Source: Staphylospora marina
Lineage (GTDB): Bacteria; Bacillota; Bacilli; Thermoactinomycetales; Thermoactinomycetaceae
DNA length: 64,000 nt
Direction of reading: 5' to 3'
NCBI RefSeq assembly: GCF_003856495.1
Contig: NZ_CP034118.1
Span: forward strand, 786,001 to 850,000
A program made the position numbers and the translations under genes. The notes below the pieces were generated by a model, which was not told the origin of the DNA, did not search any database, and saw nothing but the letters and a program-made list of their open reading frames with translations. Shown here in pieces: positions 29,468 to 39,180 of this stretch. Position 1 is the stretch's first letter. Every line of letters begins with the position of its first letter.

Positions 29468-29605
29468 AGAACCCTCCCTCGGCGACAGAGAGCTGGAGAG
29501 AGTCGCCCGCTTTTTTCCATGAGAGAGTTCTATTCTCCATACCCGGTTTCCTTTAAAATGGATTTGATGAATTGGTTACAATGATCGTCTGAAAGGGTGT
29601 GGCGG

Positions 29606-30544
29606 GTGGTCAATCGGATTCCGCCGCGCATTCGCGGCGTATGGATGGTGATCGTCGGAGCTTCTTTGTGGGGCATTTCCGGGACCGTGGCACAAGTGTT
29701 GTTTCAACGGGCCGATGTGGAGGCCGGCTGGCTGGTTTCCATCCGGCTGCTGATTTCGGGCTTGGCATTGGTCGCCATGGCCGCCGCCGGCGGACGGGAC
29801 GTGTGGGCGCCGTGGAAAACCGGGGGGGAACGGGGTCGCTTCCTGCTGTTCGGCCTGGCGGGGATGCTGGGCGTTCAGTATACGTTTTTCGCGGCGGTGG
29901 CGGAAGGAAACGCGGCGACGGCCACGCTGCTCCAGTTTCTCAGCGCTCCGTTCATCACGGTTTTTTTGGCGTTGAGGTGGCGAAGAATGCCGGGAATCAA
30001 GGACATGTCTGCATTGGCGCTGGCCATGGTGGGGACCTTTTTCCTGGTGACCAACGGCTCTTTCGGCGGGCTGACCGTGCCGCTGCCCGCCGTGATCTGG
30101 GGGCTGTTGTCCGCGATCACCGCCGCGTTCTACACGATGTATCCGGTGGAACTCATCCGCCGCCACGGCTCCACGCTGACGGTCGGATGGGGCATGTTGA
30201 TCGGAGGATTTTTCTTGTCCCTGATCCGTCCTCCGTGGGGAAGCGCCGCTCCCGACTTGTCCTGGGAAGAGTGGGGGCTGGTTGCCTTCGTCATCGTGTT
30301 CGGCACGCTCATTCCCTTTCATCTGTTTTTGGACAGTTTGCGTTACATCACTCCGGACAAAACGGGCATGCTGGGCAGTGCCGAACCGCTCTCCGCCATG
30401 CTGGTCTCCATCGTTTGGCTGGGACATCGCCCGGGGTTGTTCGAGCTTGTCGGCGGATTGTGCATCATCGTGACGGTGATCCTGCTTTCGCGGGCGGAAA
30501 AGCCCGCCGAAAAACCGGAAACGGCCATACGGCAAGCGGGGTGA
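29606..30544 (+). CDS. EamA/DMT-superfamily transporter
   Basis: 312-residue membrane protein with ten predicted segments forming two five-span EamA repeats, the drug/metabolite transporter fold. Substrates in this family range from amino acids to nucleotide sugars; none can be assigned. Start is GTG 29606 with AAAGGG eight bases before; GTG 29597 is the alternative. Last residues are charged and cytosolic. No partner genes suggest a function. Confidence 0.82.
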   Translation: MVNRIPPRIRGVWMVIVGASLWGISGTVAQVLFQRADVEAGWLVSIRLLISGLALVAMAAAGGRDVWAPWKTGGERGRFLLFGLAGMLGVQYTFFAAVAEGNAATATLLQFLSAPFITVFLALRWRRMPGIKDMSALALAMVGTFFLVTNGSFGGLTVPLPAVIWGLLSAITAAFYTMYPVELIRRHGSTLTVGWGMLIGGFFLSLIRPPWGSAAPDLSWEEWGLVAFVIVFGTLIPFHLFLDSLRYITPDKTGMLGSAEPLSAMLVSIVWLGHRPGLFELVGGLCIIVTVILLSRAEKPAEKPETAIRQAG

Positions 30545-30705
30545 CGGAGCGTGGACGGAGAAATTATAGAAAAACGGATCGAAGCGGAGTAAAATAAGAA
30601 AACAGATTGTGTGAAAGGGAGAAGATGACCACCGGATGCAGACCGCCATCTCCGTGATGGATGTCGTCTGATTCCAAATGCCGGGGCTCGGGGAGGGAGC
30701 CAGAG

Positions 30706-31197
30706 TTGAAATGTCCGTATTGCGGTCGTCTCGGCAGCCGCGTGCTCGATTCCAGACCGGCCAGCGACGGGAGTGCCATCCGCAGACGCAGGGAATGCGA
30801 GCACTGCGAGCAGCGTTTCACCACCTTTGAAACCATTGAAGAACAGCCGCTCAGGGTCATCAAGAAAGACAACAGCCGCGAGGAGTTCAGCCGGAAGAAG
30901 CTGTTGGACGGGTTGCTCCGGGCTTGTGAGAAAAGACCCGTTCCCACCGAACGCCTGGAGATGTTGGTGGAAGAGATCGAACGCAAACTGCGTCACTGCG
31001 GGACAACCGAAGTGCATTCGAAGGAAATCGGGGAAATGGTCATGGAGCGGCTGGTCGAAATCGACGAAGTGGCCTATGTGCGGTTTGCTTCGGTGTACCG
31101 TCAGTTCAAGGATATCAACGTGTTTGTCAGTGAGTTGGAAGATTTGTTGAACCGTTCGAGACATGAAATGCAAAAACCCGGGAAAGACAACGACTGA
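30706..31197 (+). CDS. nrdR: Transcriptional repressor NrdR
   Basis: Represses ribonucleotide reductase genes when dATP is high. The 163-residue protein starts LKCPYCG with a zinc ribbon (two CPYC/CEHC pairs) followed by QRFTTFE, and has an ATP-cone domain from about residue 49 ([17 protein letters not shown]). TTG 30706 is chosen because the family begins MKCPYC and GGGAGG lies nine bases before; the frame is open to 30661 but without a better start. It precedes dnaB as in Bacillus. Confidence 0.93.
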   Translation: MKCPYCGRLGSRVLDSRPASDGSAIRRRRECEHCEQRFTTFETIEEQPLRVIKKDNSREEFSRKKLLDGLLRACEKRPVPTERLEMLVEEIERKLRHCGTTEVHSKEIGEMVMERLVEIDEVAYVRFASVYRQFKDINVFVSELEDLLNRSRHEMQKPGKDND

Positions 31198-31209
31198 TCC
31201 CGGGTTTTT
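31175..31209 (+). terminator. Terminator overlapping the end of nrdR
   Basis: AACCCGGGA (31175-31183) pairs with TCCCGGGTT (31198-31206) and T continues. The left arm lies inside the nrdR coding region, the right arm just after its stop. Confidence 0.8.
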
Positions 31210-31261
31210 CCCTTGAAGAAGATCACAGAACAAACATTTGCCGTGACGAGGAGGGCCGCGG

Positions 31262-32701
31262 ATGGGCATTTTTCGGATGGATGCAGGTTGGCGTTGTCGC
31301 ATGAACCGTCAGTTGGGCAGTTCGGATTACTATGCGTTGGTTCATTTGTATCAACCCATTGTGGGTGCGTCATCCGTCGCCTTGTACATGACATTGTCCA
31401 ACCTTCTCCCCCCTCATCGCTCCGGGGTCTCCCCCGTTTACAAACACTCCCATCTGCTCCGGATGGTGTCTCTTTCACATGAAGCCTGGTTGGAAGCGCG
31501 CCATGCCCTTGAAGGCGTCGGGCTGTTGAACACATGGGAATTGCGGGATCGGGAGCAGGGGATTTTGTACGAATATGAGGTGATTCCGCCGCTTTTGCCC
31601 GAGCGCTTTTTCCAGAGCGACGTGCTGAGCCTGACGTTGTGCAGGCAGGTGGGCAAGGAGCGTTTTTTGCAACTGCGTGAGGAACTGGTGGGAACCGTCG
31701 GCCGGAAAAACGCGGAAGACGGCACGGCGGTCAATGTCACCCGCTCGTTTTCCGAGGTGTTCGAAAGCCTCACTCCCCAGGAATTGGCCCGTTCGGCGGA
31801 ACTCCGGAGAGATGAGCTCGGCATGCTGGAGTGGGAGGGAGACCGCTTCGACCAAGGGAAGTTGCCCGAGTGGGATGATGAAGATTCTCTCGCGCTGGTG
31901 CGCATGCGTTTGGGTGGATTGGTGGACGAACAAACCTGGACTCCGGAATTGCTCCGGGAATTGAAAGAGATCCGTTTTCTCTACAGTCTGGATGACTGGG
32001 ACCTCATCAAGGCCCTTCAGAACCCGTATGTCACCCATGGCGGGCGGATCAACATGGAACGGCTCAGGTCGTTCGTCAAAAATGAATACCGTCTCCGTTT
32101 CGGCGGTTCCCCGGTGGTGACCGTCAAGCGTGGAAGCGTCAAGGTCCAGGGGGATGATCAGCCGGCCCCTGCCCGGAAAGACCGGGAAGAAGAGGGTCTC
32201 ACCGAAGAGGAACGACATTTTCGTCAATTGGCGGAGATGTCTCCGCTGGAATTGCTGTCCCATTACCATCAGGGAAAGCGCATCCCGGACAGCGACGTGA
32301 AACTGGTCGAATCGCTGATGCACCAATACGGCCTTCCGGCCGGTGTCATCAACGTGCTGTTGGAATATGTCCTGCTCCGGTATGACTACAAACTGCCACG
32401 GAAATTGGTGGAGAAAATTGCCGGACAATGGCAGCGCGCACGGGTTCGGACCATCGAAGAAGCCCTTGAGCTGGCGCGCAAGGAGTCTTGGGACGGACAG
32501 AAAAAGGCGACGCAACGGGGGGCCAAAAAGACGGCCGGCGCGGCCCGGGCCGGGAAGCTTCCGGCAAGCCTGAAACATCGCCCGGAACCGGAAGCGGAGG
32601 AGGCGGAAGAACCCCCCGTGAAGCAGGCGGAGATCCGTGCCAAGCTGAAACTGATGAACGAACGGTTTGCCCTGCGACGTGAGCGGGAACAACTGCGCTG
32701 A
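31262..32701 (+). CDS. dnaB: Replication initiation and membrane attachment protein DnaB (Bacillus type)
   Basis: 479-residue primosomal protein of the DnaB/DnaD family, which in Bacillus loads the replicative helicase at oriC together with DnaD and DnaI. The N-terminal winged-helix part contains LVHLYQPIVGASSVALY and the C-terminal DnaB_2 region contains HYHQGKRIPDSDVKLVESLMHQYGL (quoted in part), ending in a basic, Lys/Arg-rich tail. ATG 31262 has a weak ribosome site (GAGGAGGG 18 bases away). The expected neighbour dnaI is missing; tRNA genes follow. Confidence 0.9.
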   Translation: MGIFRMDAGWRCRMNRQLGSSDYYALVHLYQPIVGASSVALYMTLSNLLPPHRSGVSPVYKHSHLLRMVSLSHEAWLEARHALEGVGLLNTWELRDREQGILYEYEVIPPLLPERFFQSDVLSLTLCRQVGKERFLQLREELVGTVGRKNAEDGTAVNVTRSFSEVFESLTPQELARSAELRRDELGMLEWEGDRFDQGKLPEWDDEDSLALVRMRLGGLVDEQTWTPELLRELKEIRFLYSLDDWDLIKALQNPYVTHGGRINMERLRSFVKNEYRLRFGGSPVVTVKRGSVKVQGDDQPAPARKDREEEGLTEEERHFRQLAEMSPLELLSHYHQGKRIPDSDVKLVESLMHQYGLPAGVINVLLEYVLLRYDYKLPRKLVEKIAGQWQRARVRTIEEALELARKESWDGQKKATQRGAKKTAGAARAGKLPASLKHRPEPEAEEAEEPPVKQAEIRAKLKLMNERFALRREREQLR

Positions 32702-32739
32702 CGGAAGATCACAGACAGAGAAAAACATGAAAAAAATGC

Positions 32740-32769
32740 TTGCTTTTGTCCATGGATCCATGTTATAAT
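32740..32769 (+). promoter_or_regulatory. Promoter of the tRNA cluster
   Basis: TTGCTT (32740-32745), 18-bp spacer, TATAAT (32764-32769) with an extended -10 TGT. It lies 30 bases before the first tRNA. Confidence 0.7.
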
Positions 32770-32799
32770 CCTCATTGTCAGTCGCGATAATTACATAAC

Positions 32800-32875
<76 letters not shown>

Positions 32876-32882
32876 TTTTCTT

Positions 32883-32957
32883 GCGGAAGTGGCTCAGTGG
32901 TAGAGCACCGCCTTGCCAAGGCGGGGGTCGCGGGTTCGAATCCCGTCTTCCGCTCCA
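32883..32957 (+). tRNA. tRNA-Gly(GCC)
   Basis: 75 bases. Acceptor stem GCGGAAG/CTTCCGC, anticodon loop TTGCCAA, T-loop TTCGAAT, encoded TCCA end. It is seven bases after tRNA-Phe. Confidence 0.96.
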
Positions 32958-32969
32958 TTTTTTATATTT

Positions 32970-33058
32970 GCCGGGGTGGCGAAACAGGCAGACGCACAGG
33001 ACTTAAAATCCTGGGGTAGGTTTCTACCGTGTCGGTTCGAGTCCGACCCTCGGCACCA
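32970..33058 (+). tRNA. tRNA-Leu(TAA)
   Basis: 89 bases with a long variable arm (GGGTAGGTTTCTACC), as in class II tRNAs. Anticodon loop CTTAAAA, T-loop TTCGAGT, encoded ACCA end. Confidence 0.95.
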
Positions 33059-33098
33059 GGGGAGCACACAGTTGGAGACCATGTTGGAATGAGAGATT

Positions 33099-33124
33099 CC
33101 GGCCGGACATTCGGCCGGTTTTTT
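33099..33124 (+). terminator. Terminator of the tRNA cluster
   Basis: CCGGCCG (33099-33105) pairs with CGGCCGG (33112-33118), followed by TTTTTT. Confidence 0.85.
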
Positions 33125-33299
33125 CGTTTCGGGGATCCTCGCCGTCGTGCCCGCTCCGGCATTTCCGGGAGATTTCGCGTCCGGTGCCGGTTTCCGCGGC
33201 GAAAAGGCGGGATTCTCTTCAAGACATGCCGAGCGGTTTGTGATAGGATAAACTTGACGATATCCCCGACTAGAAGCGGATCAGAGGAGGAATCGCCCC

Positions 33300-34412
33300 A
33301 TGTCCAAGATCGACGCCATTCTGGACCGGGCGCTCGCCGGTGAGCGACTTGGTTTCGAAGACGGAGTGGCCCTCTGGGAGAGCGATGAAATCGAAAAACT
33401 CGGTTGGGCGGCCAACCGTCTGATGCTGAAGCTTCACCCGGAACCCGTCACGACTTTCGTGATCGGCCGGAACATCAACTATACGAACATTTGCGACACC
33501 TATTGCCGTTTTTGTGCCTTCTACCGGGCTCCCGGTTCGAAGGAAGGTTACGTCCTTCCGGATGAAGTGATTTACCGAAAGATCCAGGAAACCGTGGACG
33601 TGGGCGGCACGGAAATTCTGATGCAAGGGGGAACCAACCCCGATCTTCCCCTTGAGTATTACACCCGTTTGCTGCGGGGAATCAAGGAACGGTTCCCGTC
33701 CATTCACATCCATTCCTTTTCCCCCGCGGAAGTGATGAAGATCAAGGAAGTCTCCGGCTTGTCCCTTTCGGAAGTGATCCGGGAACTGAAAGAAGCGGGG
33801 CTGGATTCGCTGCCCGGCGGCGGGGCGGAGATTCTGGACGATGAGATTCGACGCAAGATCAGCCGCCTGAAAGGTTCCTGGAGAGACTGGATGGACGTGA
33901 TGCAGGAAGCGCATCGCCAAAACATGCATACCACGGCCACCATGGTGATCGGCTTCGGTGAAACCGTCGAGCATCGTGTGAAACACTTGCTTCGCGTCCG
34001 TGAAGCACAAGATGAAACCGGGGGTTTCCTCGCCTTCATCGTGTGGACGTTCCAACCGGACAACACGAATCTGAAGCGTGAGAAATTGCCGCCCGAAGAA
34101 TATCTGAAAGCCGTTGCCGTTTCCCGCATCATGTTGGACAACATCCCCAATTTGCAATCTTCCTGGGTGACGATGGGGCCCGAGATCGGGAAGCTGTCTC
34201 TCCGATACGGATGCAACGACTTCGGCAGCACGATGATTGAGGAGAATGTGGTTTCCGCCGCGGGAACCACTCACAAAGTGAACACCAACATGATATTGCG
34301 GTTGATCCGTGAAGCCGGAAAAATCCCCGCTCAGCGCAACACCCGGTATGAGATTCTCCGGGTGTTCCGTGAAGGTGAAACCGTGAGCAACGACTTTGTG
34401 ATGCAAAACTGA
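33300..34412 (+). CDS. mqnC: Cyclic dehypoxanthinyl futalosine synthase MqnC
   Basis: Radical SAM enzyme of the futalosine route to menaquinone: it cyclises dehypoxanthinyl futalosine. The 370-residue protein has the CX3CX2C cluster in CDTYCRFCAFYR near residue 63, the SAM-side LMQGGTNPDLP and the substrate-side HSFSPAEV and GGGAEIL. ATG 33300 follows GAGGAGG. It stands alone; mqnA, B, D and E are not in the window. Presence implies menaquinone is made from chorismate by this route rather than by menFDHCEB, at least in part. Confidence 0.93.
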   Translation: MSKIDAILDRALAGERLGFEDGVALWESDEIEKLGWAANRLMLKLHPEPVTTFVIGRNINYTNICDTYCRFCAFYRAPGSKEGYVLPDEVIYRKIQETVDVGGTEILMQGGTNPDLPLEYYTRLLRGIKERFPSIHIHSFSPAEVMKIKEVSGLSLSEVIRELKEAGLDSLPGGGAEILDDEIRRKISRLKGSWRDWMDVMQEAHRQNMHTTATMVIGFGETVEHRVKHLLRVREAQDETGGFLAFIVWTFQPDNTNLKREKLPPEEYLKAVAVSRIMLDNIPNLQSSWVTMGPEIGKLSLRYGCNDFGSTMIEENVVSAAGTTHKVNTNMILRLIREAGKIPAQRNTRYEILRVFREGETVSNDFVMQN

Positions 34413-34427
34413 ACAGCCGTTTGTGAA

Positions 34428-34466
34428 GCACCCCTTTCGGCCACCTCGCCCGGCAGGGGTGTTTTT
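34428..34466 (+). terminator. Terminator of mqnC
   Basis: GCACCCCT (34428-34435) pairs with AGGGGTG (34455-34461); TTTTT follows. Confidence 0.75.
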
Positions 34467-34534
34467 GTGTTACAATCAACAATGGAAACATGTTGCATTG
34501 ATATGGCATCATTATTCATCTTGGAGGAGACAGC

Positions 34535-35170
34535 ATGGAAGGAAGAAGCCATTTTGCCATCGGACTGGCCACCGGCGTGGGGTTGGCCGTTTCATCCGGC
34601 AGTGTTGACGATGTGGGCATGATGGCACTCACCATCGTGACCGCCAGCGTGGCGTCGCTGTTGCCGGACATCGACGAGGACGGCAGTCTCATCAACAACT
34701 TTTTGTTTCCTTCTCTCAACCGGAAATTCCGGTCTTTTGCTTTGGCTTCTCTCGGTGTGGTTGCCATACTCCTGTATTTTCTCAAAAGCCTTCCTCTCTG
34801 GGTATTGCTTGCGGGAGTGTTTGCCGCGGGGGTCGCGTACGTTCCCCATCGCAGCGTGACGCATTCCTTGCTTGCCACGGCTTACGTGACTTGGACCGTC
34901 TACCTGATTTCACCTTCCCTGGCCAAGGCGGCCGCCGTGGGTTATCTTTCTCATTTGCTGGCTGACGCACTCACCCGTGCGGGTGTACCATTCTTTTGGC
35001 CGTGGATGAAAAAATTCAATTTCTCCGGGATCGGCATCCAAATCAAAAGCGGTGGCAGCGAAGACAAGCTGATCGGAAACATTGCGGGAATCTTGTCGGC
35101 GATCGGGTTTGTCTGGTTGATCGGACAAATCATCCATGCCGAAGCCGTTTCCGCCGGATGGTTGCCGTGA
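34535..35170 (+). CDS. YdjM-like membrane-bound metal-dependent hydrolase family protein
   Basis: 211-residue integral membrane protein of the family annotated as membrane-bound metal-dependent hydrolase (YdjM; LexA-binding inner-membrane protein family). Conserved polar motifs are HFAIGLATG near residue 6, LLPDIDEDGS near 44 with an Asp-rich site, and HRSVTHSLLA near 108. Function in spore-formers is uncertain. ATG 34535 follows GGAGGAG. It is between mqnC and ytxC, in the segment that replaces dnaI. Confidence 0.8.
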   Translation: MEGRSHFAIGLATGVGLAVSSGSVDDVGMMALTIVTASVASLLPDIDEDGSLINNFLFPSLNRKFRSFALASLGVVAILLYFLKSLPLWVLLAGVFAAGVAYVPHRSVTHSLLATAYVTWTVYLISPSLAKAAAVGYLSHLLADALTRAGVPFFWPWMKKFNFSGIGIQIKSGGSEDKLIGNIAGILSAIGFVWLIGQIIHAEAVSAGWLP

Positions 35171-35180
35171 AACTCCGGGT

Positions 35181-35209
35181 GTATACCCCTTTGAGGCGGC
35201 CCATATACT
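35181..35209 (+). promoter_or_regulatory. Putative sigma-E promoter of ytxC
   Basis: GTATACC (35181-35187), 14-bp spacer, CATATACT (35202-35209). The -10 agrees with the sigma-E consensus CATACAMT at 7 of 8 positions and the spacing is right. This predicts mother-cell expression early in sporulation. Confidence 0.5.
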
Positions 35210-35244
35210 AGGATGGAACCGATGAGCGAGAGAGGGGGAAAACG

Positions 35245-36153
35245 GTGGCTTATCTCATTTCGATCGATGCCGCCGATCCATCCAAAGCGATCCGCCTCAG
35301 GGCCTGCCTGCAGGAAATGCTCGCCGAATTCGGGAAAAACGGGCGGGAGTGTCGGATGCATGAGTGGCATACGGGGGATCGGAAGTTGTTCTCCTGTTGC
35401 GTGTACGGGGGAGTGCGGGTGGATCGTGAACTTCGCCACAAGCTTGCCGGAACGCTGGCCGACTATGTGTGCGAAAATCTGGAACCGGAGATCGTCCGGG
35501 AATTGATTCGGGAACACTATCCCTATTATCAGGGAACGGAAGCAAGGGCGATCGAAGAGTATGTGTTCCGCCTCCTGGAATCAAGTGCCTGGGAGAGCGA
35601 CCGGGTGGTTTACCGAAGCAGAAAAGACAAATTGACCCGACAAATCCTGCGATTGCTGCGGGGAAGCCGGTCTTTGGCCGTGGACGGCTTTGTCCGGTTC
35701 CGAATGAAAACGTACCGTACGGCCCTTGTTTCCTGTGTCCACGACGGAGTTCGGGAATATGAGCTGGATCTGGAATACCAGGAATTCATCCGCTTGCTTC
35801 GTCGCTTTCTCTCCCTGCAACCTCCCCGTGTGCCGCTGGTTCATCTGATCCATGAGCGGAAGGGATGTTTCCGGCTGGTCCATTCGGACGGAACACCGCT
35901 TGAATGGAACGAACCCGTGGACAGTCTCCCCGAACTGACGAATTCCAAGGAAGATGCTCTGGTGGGGACGCTTTTGGCCGTCGCGCCGGAGCGCCTTGTG
36001 ATTCATTCCGCCAACCCTTCGGAAAACGTCATCCGCACCTTGATTCAGATTTTCCGGGGAAGAATCATGGTGTGTGACGGGTGCAGCCAGTGTGGGCTGG
36101 ATCGGATTTTCCGCTCCGGGGAACTTGACGAAATCACCGCTCCGGACGTATAA
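35245..36153 (+). CDS. ytxC: Putative sporulation protein YtxC
   Basis: 302-residue YtxC-family protein of unknown biochemistry, conserved in spore-formers between dnaI and thrS. The order ytxC-thrS-infC-rpmI-rplT is preserved here. The protein is soluble, rich in Arg and Glu, with a conserved [17 protein letters not shown] segment near the end and two closely spaced Cys pairs (CDGCSQCG). GTG 35245 follows AGAGGGGG. A sigma-E-like promoter lies just upstream. Confidence 0.82.
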   Translation: MAYLISIDAADPSKAIRLRACLQEMLAEFGKNGRECRMHEWHTGDRKLFSCCVYGGVRVDRELRHKLAGTLADYVCENLEPEIVRELIREHYPYYQGTEARAIEEYVFRLLESSAWESDRVVYRSRKDKLTRQILRLLRGSRSLAVDGFVRFRMKTYRTALVSCVHDGVREYELDLEYQEFIRLLRRFLSLQPPRVPLVHLIHERKGCFRLVHSDGTPLEWNEPVDSLPELTNSKEDALVGTLLAVAPERLVIHSANPSENVIRTLIQIFRGRIMVCDGCSQCGLDRIFRSGELDEITAPDV

Positions 36154-36194
36154 TACATTCAAATTTTTCTTGGCAATGGCGAAGATGGGGACAC

Positions 36195-36451
36195 GGATCC
36201 TTTTCCATGGTACCAGAGAGCGGCGGCCACCGGCTGAAAGCCCCGCACCCGCTGGAAACGGGATTCACCACCCCGGAGCAGCAAAGGGGAACGTCCGACG
36301 GGACCAGTATCCTTTGCCGGTTTGCACACCGTTATCGGTGCATGAGAGGGTTGCGTCGCCGGGAATGTTCCCGATCGGAAGGCGACCGACCGAAGAAGGG
36401 TGGAACCACGACGCAGGCAACGCTCGTCCCTTTGCGGGACGGGCGTTTTTT
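36195..36451 (+). promoter_or_regulatory. T-box riboswitch (threonyl-tRNA) upstream of thrS
   Basis: The T-box core AAGGGTGGAACCACG is at 36396-36410. The terminator is CGCTCGTCCC (36421-36430) with GGGACGGGCG (36436-36445) and TTTTTT. A Thr codon ACC at 36267-36269, in a specifier-loop context followed by A, is the likely specifier. UGGA in the core would pair with the UCCA end of uncharged tRNA-Thr to form the antiterminator. The left boundary is approximate. Confidence 0.9.
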
Positions 36452-36485
36452 GGTTGACCAGAAATTCGGAGAAGGAGTGGGATGC

Positions 36486-38414
36486 ATGAGTTTGTCGGTC
36501 AAATTGCCTGACGGATCCGTCAGGGAGTATGACGGTCCGGTGACGGTTCGCGACGTGGCGGCTTCGATCAGCTCCGGACTTTTGAAAAAAGCCGTCGCGG
36601 GAATGGTGGATGGAAAAACGGTGGATCTGTCCGCGGAGGTTCCGGACGGTGCGGAAGTGCGGATTCTGACGCTCGATGATCCCGAAGGACTTGAGGTGTA
36701 CAGACACAGCGCCGCCCACGTGCTGGCTCAGGCGCTGAAGCGTCTGTGGCCGGACGTCAAGCTCGGCATCGGTCCGGTGATTGATGACGGCTTTTACTAC
36801 GACGTCGATCTGCCGGTTCGTCTCTCTCCGGAAGACTTGCCGAAAATCGAGGAAGAGATGAACCGGATCATCAAGGAAGATCATTCCATCGTCCGCAAGG
36901 TGGTTTCCAGGGAGGAGGCCATCCGTTTGTACGAAGAGGTGGGAGATCATCTGAAACTGGAGCTGATCCGCGATCTGCCGGAAGATGAAACGATCACCGT
37001 TTATGAACAGGGAGAATTCTTCGACCTGTGCCGCGGTCCGCATCTTCCTTCGACGGGCCGGTTGAAGGCGTTCAAGCTGATGAGCGTGGCGGGAGCGTAT
37101 TGGCGCGGGGATTCAAAGAACCAGATGCTGCAGCGCATTTACGGCACGGCGTGGCCGAAGAAATCCCAGCTGGATGAATATCTCGTCCGCCTTGAAGAAG
37201 CAAAGCAGCGCGATCACCGGAAACTGGGCAAAGAGCTGAAAATTTTCTCCCTCTCGCCGGAGGTGGGACAGGGGCTTCCGCTGTGGTTGCCGAACGGTTC
37301 AGCCGTTCGTCGGGTGATCGAGCGGTACATCGTCGATCTGGAAGAACGCCTCGGTTACAATCACGTCTACACGCCCCACCTGGCGAGTGTGGAGTTGTAC
37401 AAGATCTCCGGTCACTGGGATCATTACAAGGATGACATGTATCCTTCCATGAAAATGGACAATGAAGAATTGGTGCTCCGTCCGATGAACTGCCCGCATC
37501 ACATGATGATCTACAAGAGCGAACTGAGAAGCTACCGGAATCTCCCGGTACGGATCGCCGAGTTGGGAACCATGCACCGTTATGAGATGTCAGGGGCGCT
37601 GACGGGTCTGCACCGGGTGCGTTCCATGACCCTGAACGATGCGCATATCTTCTGCCGGCCCGACCAGATCCAGTCGGAGTTCACCAAAGTGGTCCGCCTC
37701 ATCCAGCGGGTGTACGAGGACTTCGGCATCAAAGATTTCTGGTATCGCCTGTCCTTCCGCGACCCGGCGGACAAGGAGAAATACGTCCAGAATGACCGGA
37801 TGTGGGAAATGGCTCAGGAGATGCTGAAAAACGCCATGGACGAACTGGGGCTTCCGTACGTGGTGGCCGAAGGGGAAGCCGCTTTCTACGGTCCGAAACT
37901 GGACGTGCAGATTCAGACCGCTTTGGGCAAGGACGAAACCCTTTCCACGATCCAGCTGGATTTCCATCTGCCCAACCGGTTTGAGCTGGAATACATCGGA
38001 GAGGACGGGCAACCGCATCGTCCGGTCGTGATTCACCGCGGAATCGTCGGAACGATGGAACGCTTTGTCGCTTTCCTGTTGGAGTACTACAAAGGGGCGT
38101 TGCCGGTTTGGCTCGCTCCGGTTCAGGCCCGCGTCCTGACCATCTCCGAATCCTACGGCGAATATGCGGAGCAAGTGGTGGAGCGTCTCCAGGAGGCCGG
38201 AATTCGCGCCGAACTGGACAACCGCAACGAGAAAATCGGCTACAAGATCCGCCAGGCCCAGCTGCAGAAGATTCCTTACATGCTTGTGGTCGGGGAGAAG
38301 GAGAAAGAAACCGGCACCGTGGCCGTGCGGCACCGTTCGGAGGGCGACCGGGGAGCGAAGCCGGTGCAGGAAGTGATCAGACAAATCCTCGACGATGTCG
38401 AGACCAAGAAATGA
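36486..38414 (+). CDS. thrS: Threonine--tRNA ligase ThrS
   Basis: Charges tRNA-Thr. The 642-residue protein has TGS (about 1-60), an editing domain with [11 protein letters not shown] near residue 74 and CRGPH, the class II core with motif 2 [15 protein letters not shown] and zinc-ligand RPMNCPHHM, and an anticodon-binding domain beginning [15 protein letters not shown] 36486 follows AAGGAG eight bases before. Expression is controlled by the T-box leader just upstream, so it rises when uncharged tRNA-Thr accumulates. Confidence 0.96.
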   Translation: MSLSVKLPDGSVREYDGPVTVRDVAASISSGLLKKAVAGMVDGKTVDLSAEVPDGAEVRILTLDDPEGLEVYRHSAAHVLAQALKRLWPDVKLGIGPVIDDGFYYDVDLPVRLSPEDLPKIEEEMNRIIKEDHSIVRKVVSREEAIRLYEEVGDHLKLELIRDLPEDETITVYEQGEFFDLCRGPHLPSTGRLKAFKLMSVAGAYWRGDSKNQMLQRIYGTAWPKKSQLDEYLVRLEEAKQRDHRKLGKELKIFSLSPEVGQGLPLWLPNGSAVRRVIERYIVDLEERLGYNHVYTPHLASVELYKISGHWDHYKDDMYPSMKMDNEELVLRPMNCPHHMMIYKSELRSYRNLPVRIAELGTMHRYEMSGALTGLHRVRSMTLNDAHIFCRPDQIQSEFTKVVRLIQRVYEDFGIKDFWYRLSFRDPADKEKYVQNDRMWEMAQEMLKNAMDELGLPYVVAEGEAAFYGPKLDVQIQTALGKDETLSTIQLDFHLPNRFELEYIGEDGQPHRPVVIHRGIVGTMERFVAFLLEYYKGALPVWLAPVQARVLTISESYGEYAEQVVERLQEAGIRAELDNRNEKIGYKIRQAQLQKIPYMLVVGEKEKETGTVAVRHRSEGDRGAKPVQEVIRQILDDVETKK

Positions 38415-38425
38415 CAGCGATTCGC

Positions 38426-38455
38426 TTGACATCCCATGGTTTCTCATGGTAAGAT
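38426..38455 (+). promoter_or_regulatory. Promoter of infC-rpmI-rplT
   Basis: TTGACA (38426-38431), 18-bp spacer, TAAGAT (38450-38455) with extended -10 TGG. It begins 12 bases after the thrS stop. Confidence 0.75.
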
Positions 38456-38459
38456 CAAA

Positions 38460-38617
38460 CGGACATCAAGCAGAAGCGCCCGCTTCTCACCTGAACGACG
38501 CCTTCGGGTTGTTGACAGGTTCTCCGGTTGTGATGCCAATTTCCCGATTTGTGTTGAGCGAATTGCAGGCTGAAGACGGGAACCGTGGTGTGGGCGCAGA
38601 CGCGTCCACACCTTTTT
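38460..38617 (+). promoter_or_regulatory. L20-type autoregulatory leader with terminator
   Basis: The long leader ahead of infC ends in GGTGTGG (38587-38593) pairing with CCACACC (38606-38612), then TTTTT, a terminator located before the first gene. In Bacillus L20 binds such a leader and promotes termination. A G+C-rich segment GCGCCCGCTTCTCACCTGAA near 38476 resembles the conserved L20 leader core. The attenuator is clear; the L20 assignment rests on context. Confidence 0.7.
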
Positions 38618-38646
38618 CTTTTACTATATTTTGGAGGTGGCAGGTT

Positions 38647-39162
38647 ATCAGCAGAGAACAGCAACACCTGATTAACGAGCAAATTCGCGCGCGCGAAGTA
38701 CGCTTGATCGGTCCGGACGGATCCCAGCTCGGCATCAAGCCTTTGCGCGAAGCGTTGCAGATGGCCCGGGATGCCAATCTGGATCTGGTGAACGTCGCTC
38801 CCCATGCAAAGCCGCCGGTTTGCCGCATCATGGATTACGGCAAGTTCCGTTACGAGCAGAGCAAGAAGGAAAAGGAAGCGCGCAGAAACCAGAAGGTCGT
38901 CCAGATCAAGGAGATTCGTCTGAGCCCGTCCATCGAGGAGAACGACATTCAGACGAAACTCAGGAACGTACGCAAGTTCCTTGAAAAGGGCGACAAGGTG
39001 AAGCTGTCCATTCGGTTCCGCGGACGGGAGATCACCCACCAGGATATCGGTCGTCGCATTCTCGAGCGGATTGCCGCCGATGTGAAGGAACTGTCCGAAG
39101 TCGAGCGTCAGCCGAAGCTTGAGGGCCGCCAGATGATCATGATCCTGACACCGAAACAGTAG
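38647..39162 (+). CDS. infC: Translation initiation factor IF-3, probable AUC start
   Basis: IF-3 prevents subunit joining and checks the start codon. The 171-residue product begins ISREQQHLINEQIRAREVRL and has the expected APHAKPPVCRIMDYGKFRYE and KGDKVKLSIRFRGRE. The frame has no ATG, GTG or TTG in the right place; AUC at 38647 lies nine bases after GGAGG, matching the family habit of non-AUG infC starts that IF-3 itself discriminates against. GTT 38644 is less likely. First gene of infC-rpmI-rplT. Confidence 0.92.
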   Translation: MSREQQHLINEQIRAREVRLIGPDGSQLGIKPLREALQMARDANLDLVNVAPHAKPPVCRIMDYGKFRYEQSKKEKEARRNQKVVQIKEIRLSPSIEENDIQTKLRNVRKFLEKGDKVKLSIRFRGREITHQDIGRRILERIAADVKELSEVERQPKLEGRQMIMILTPKQ

Positions 39163-39180
39163 TCGGAGGAGGAAATTCAC

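Noticed and set aside
32971-33300. Genomic island inserted at the tRNA-Leu gene
   Set aside because: No integrase, no direct repeat of the tRNA 3' end and no composition change were seen downstream.
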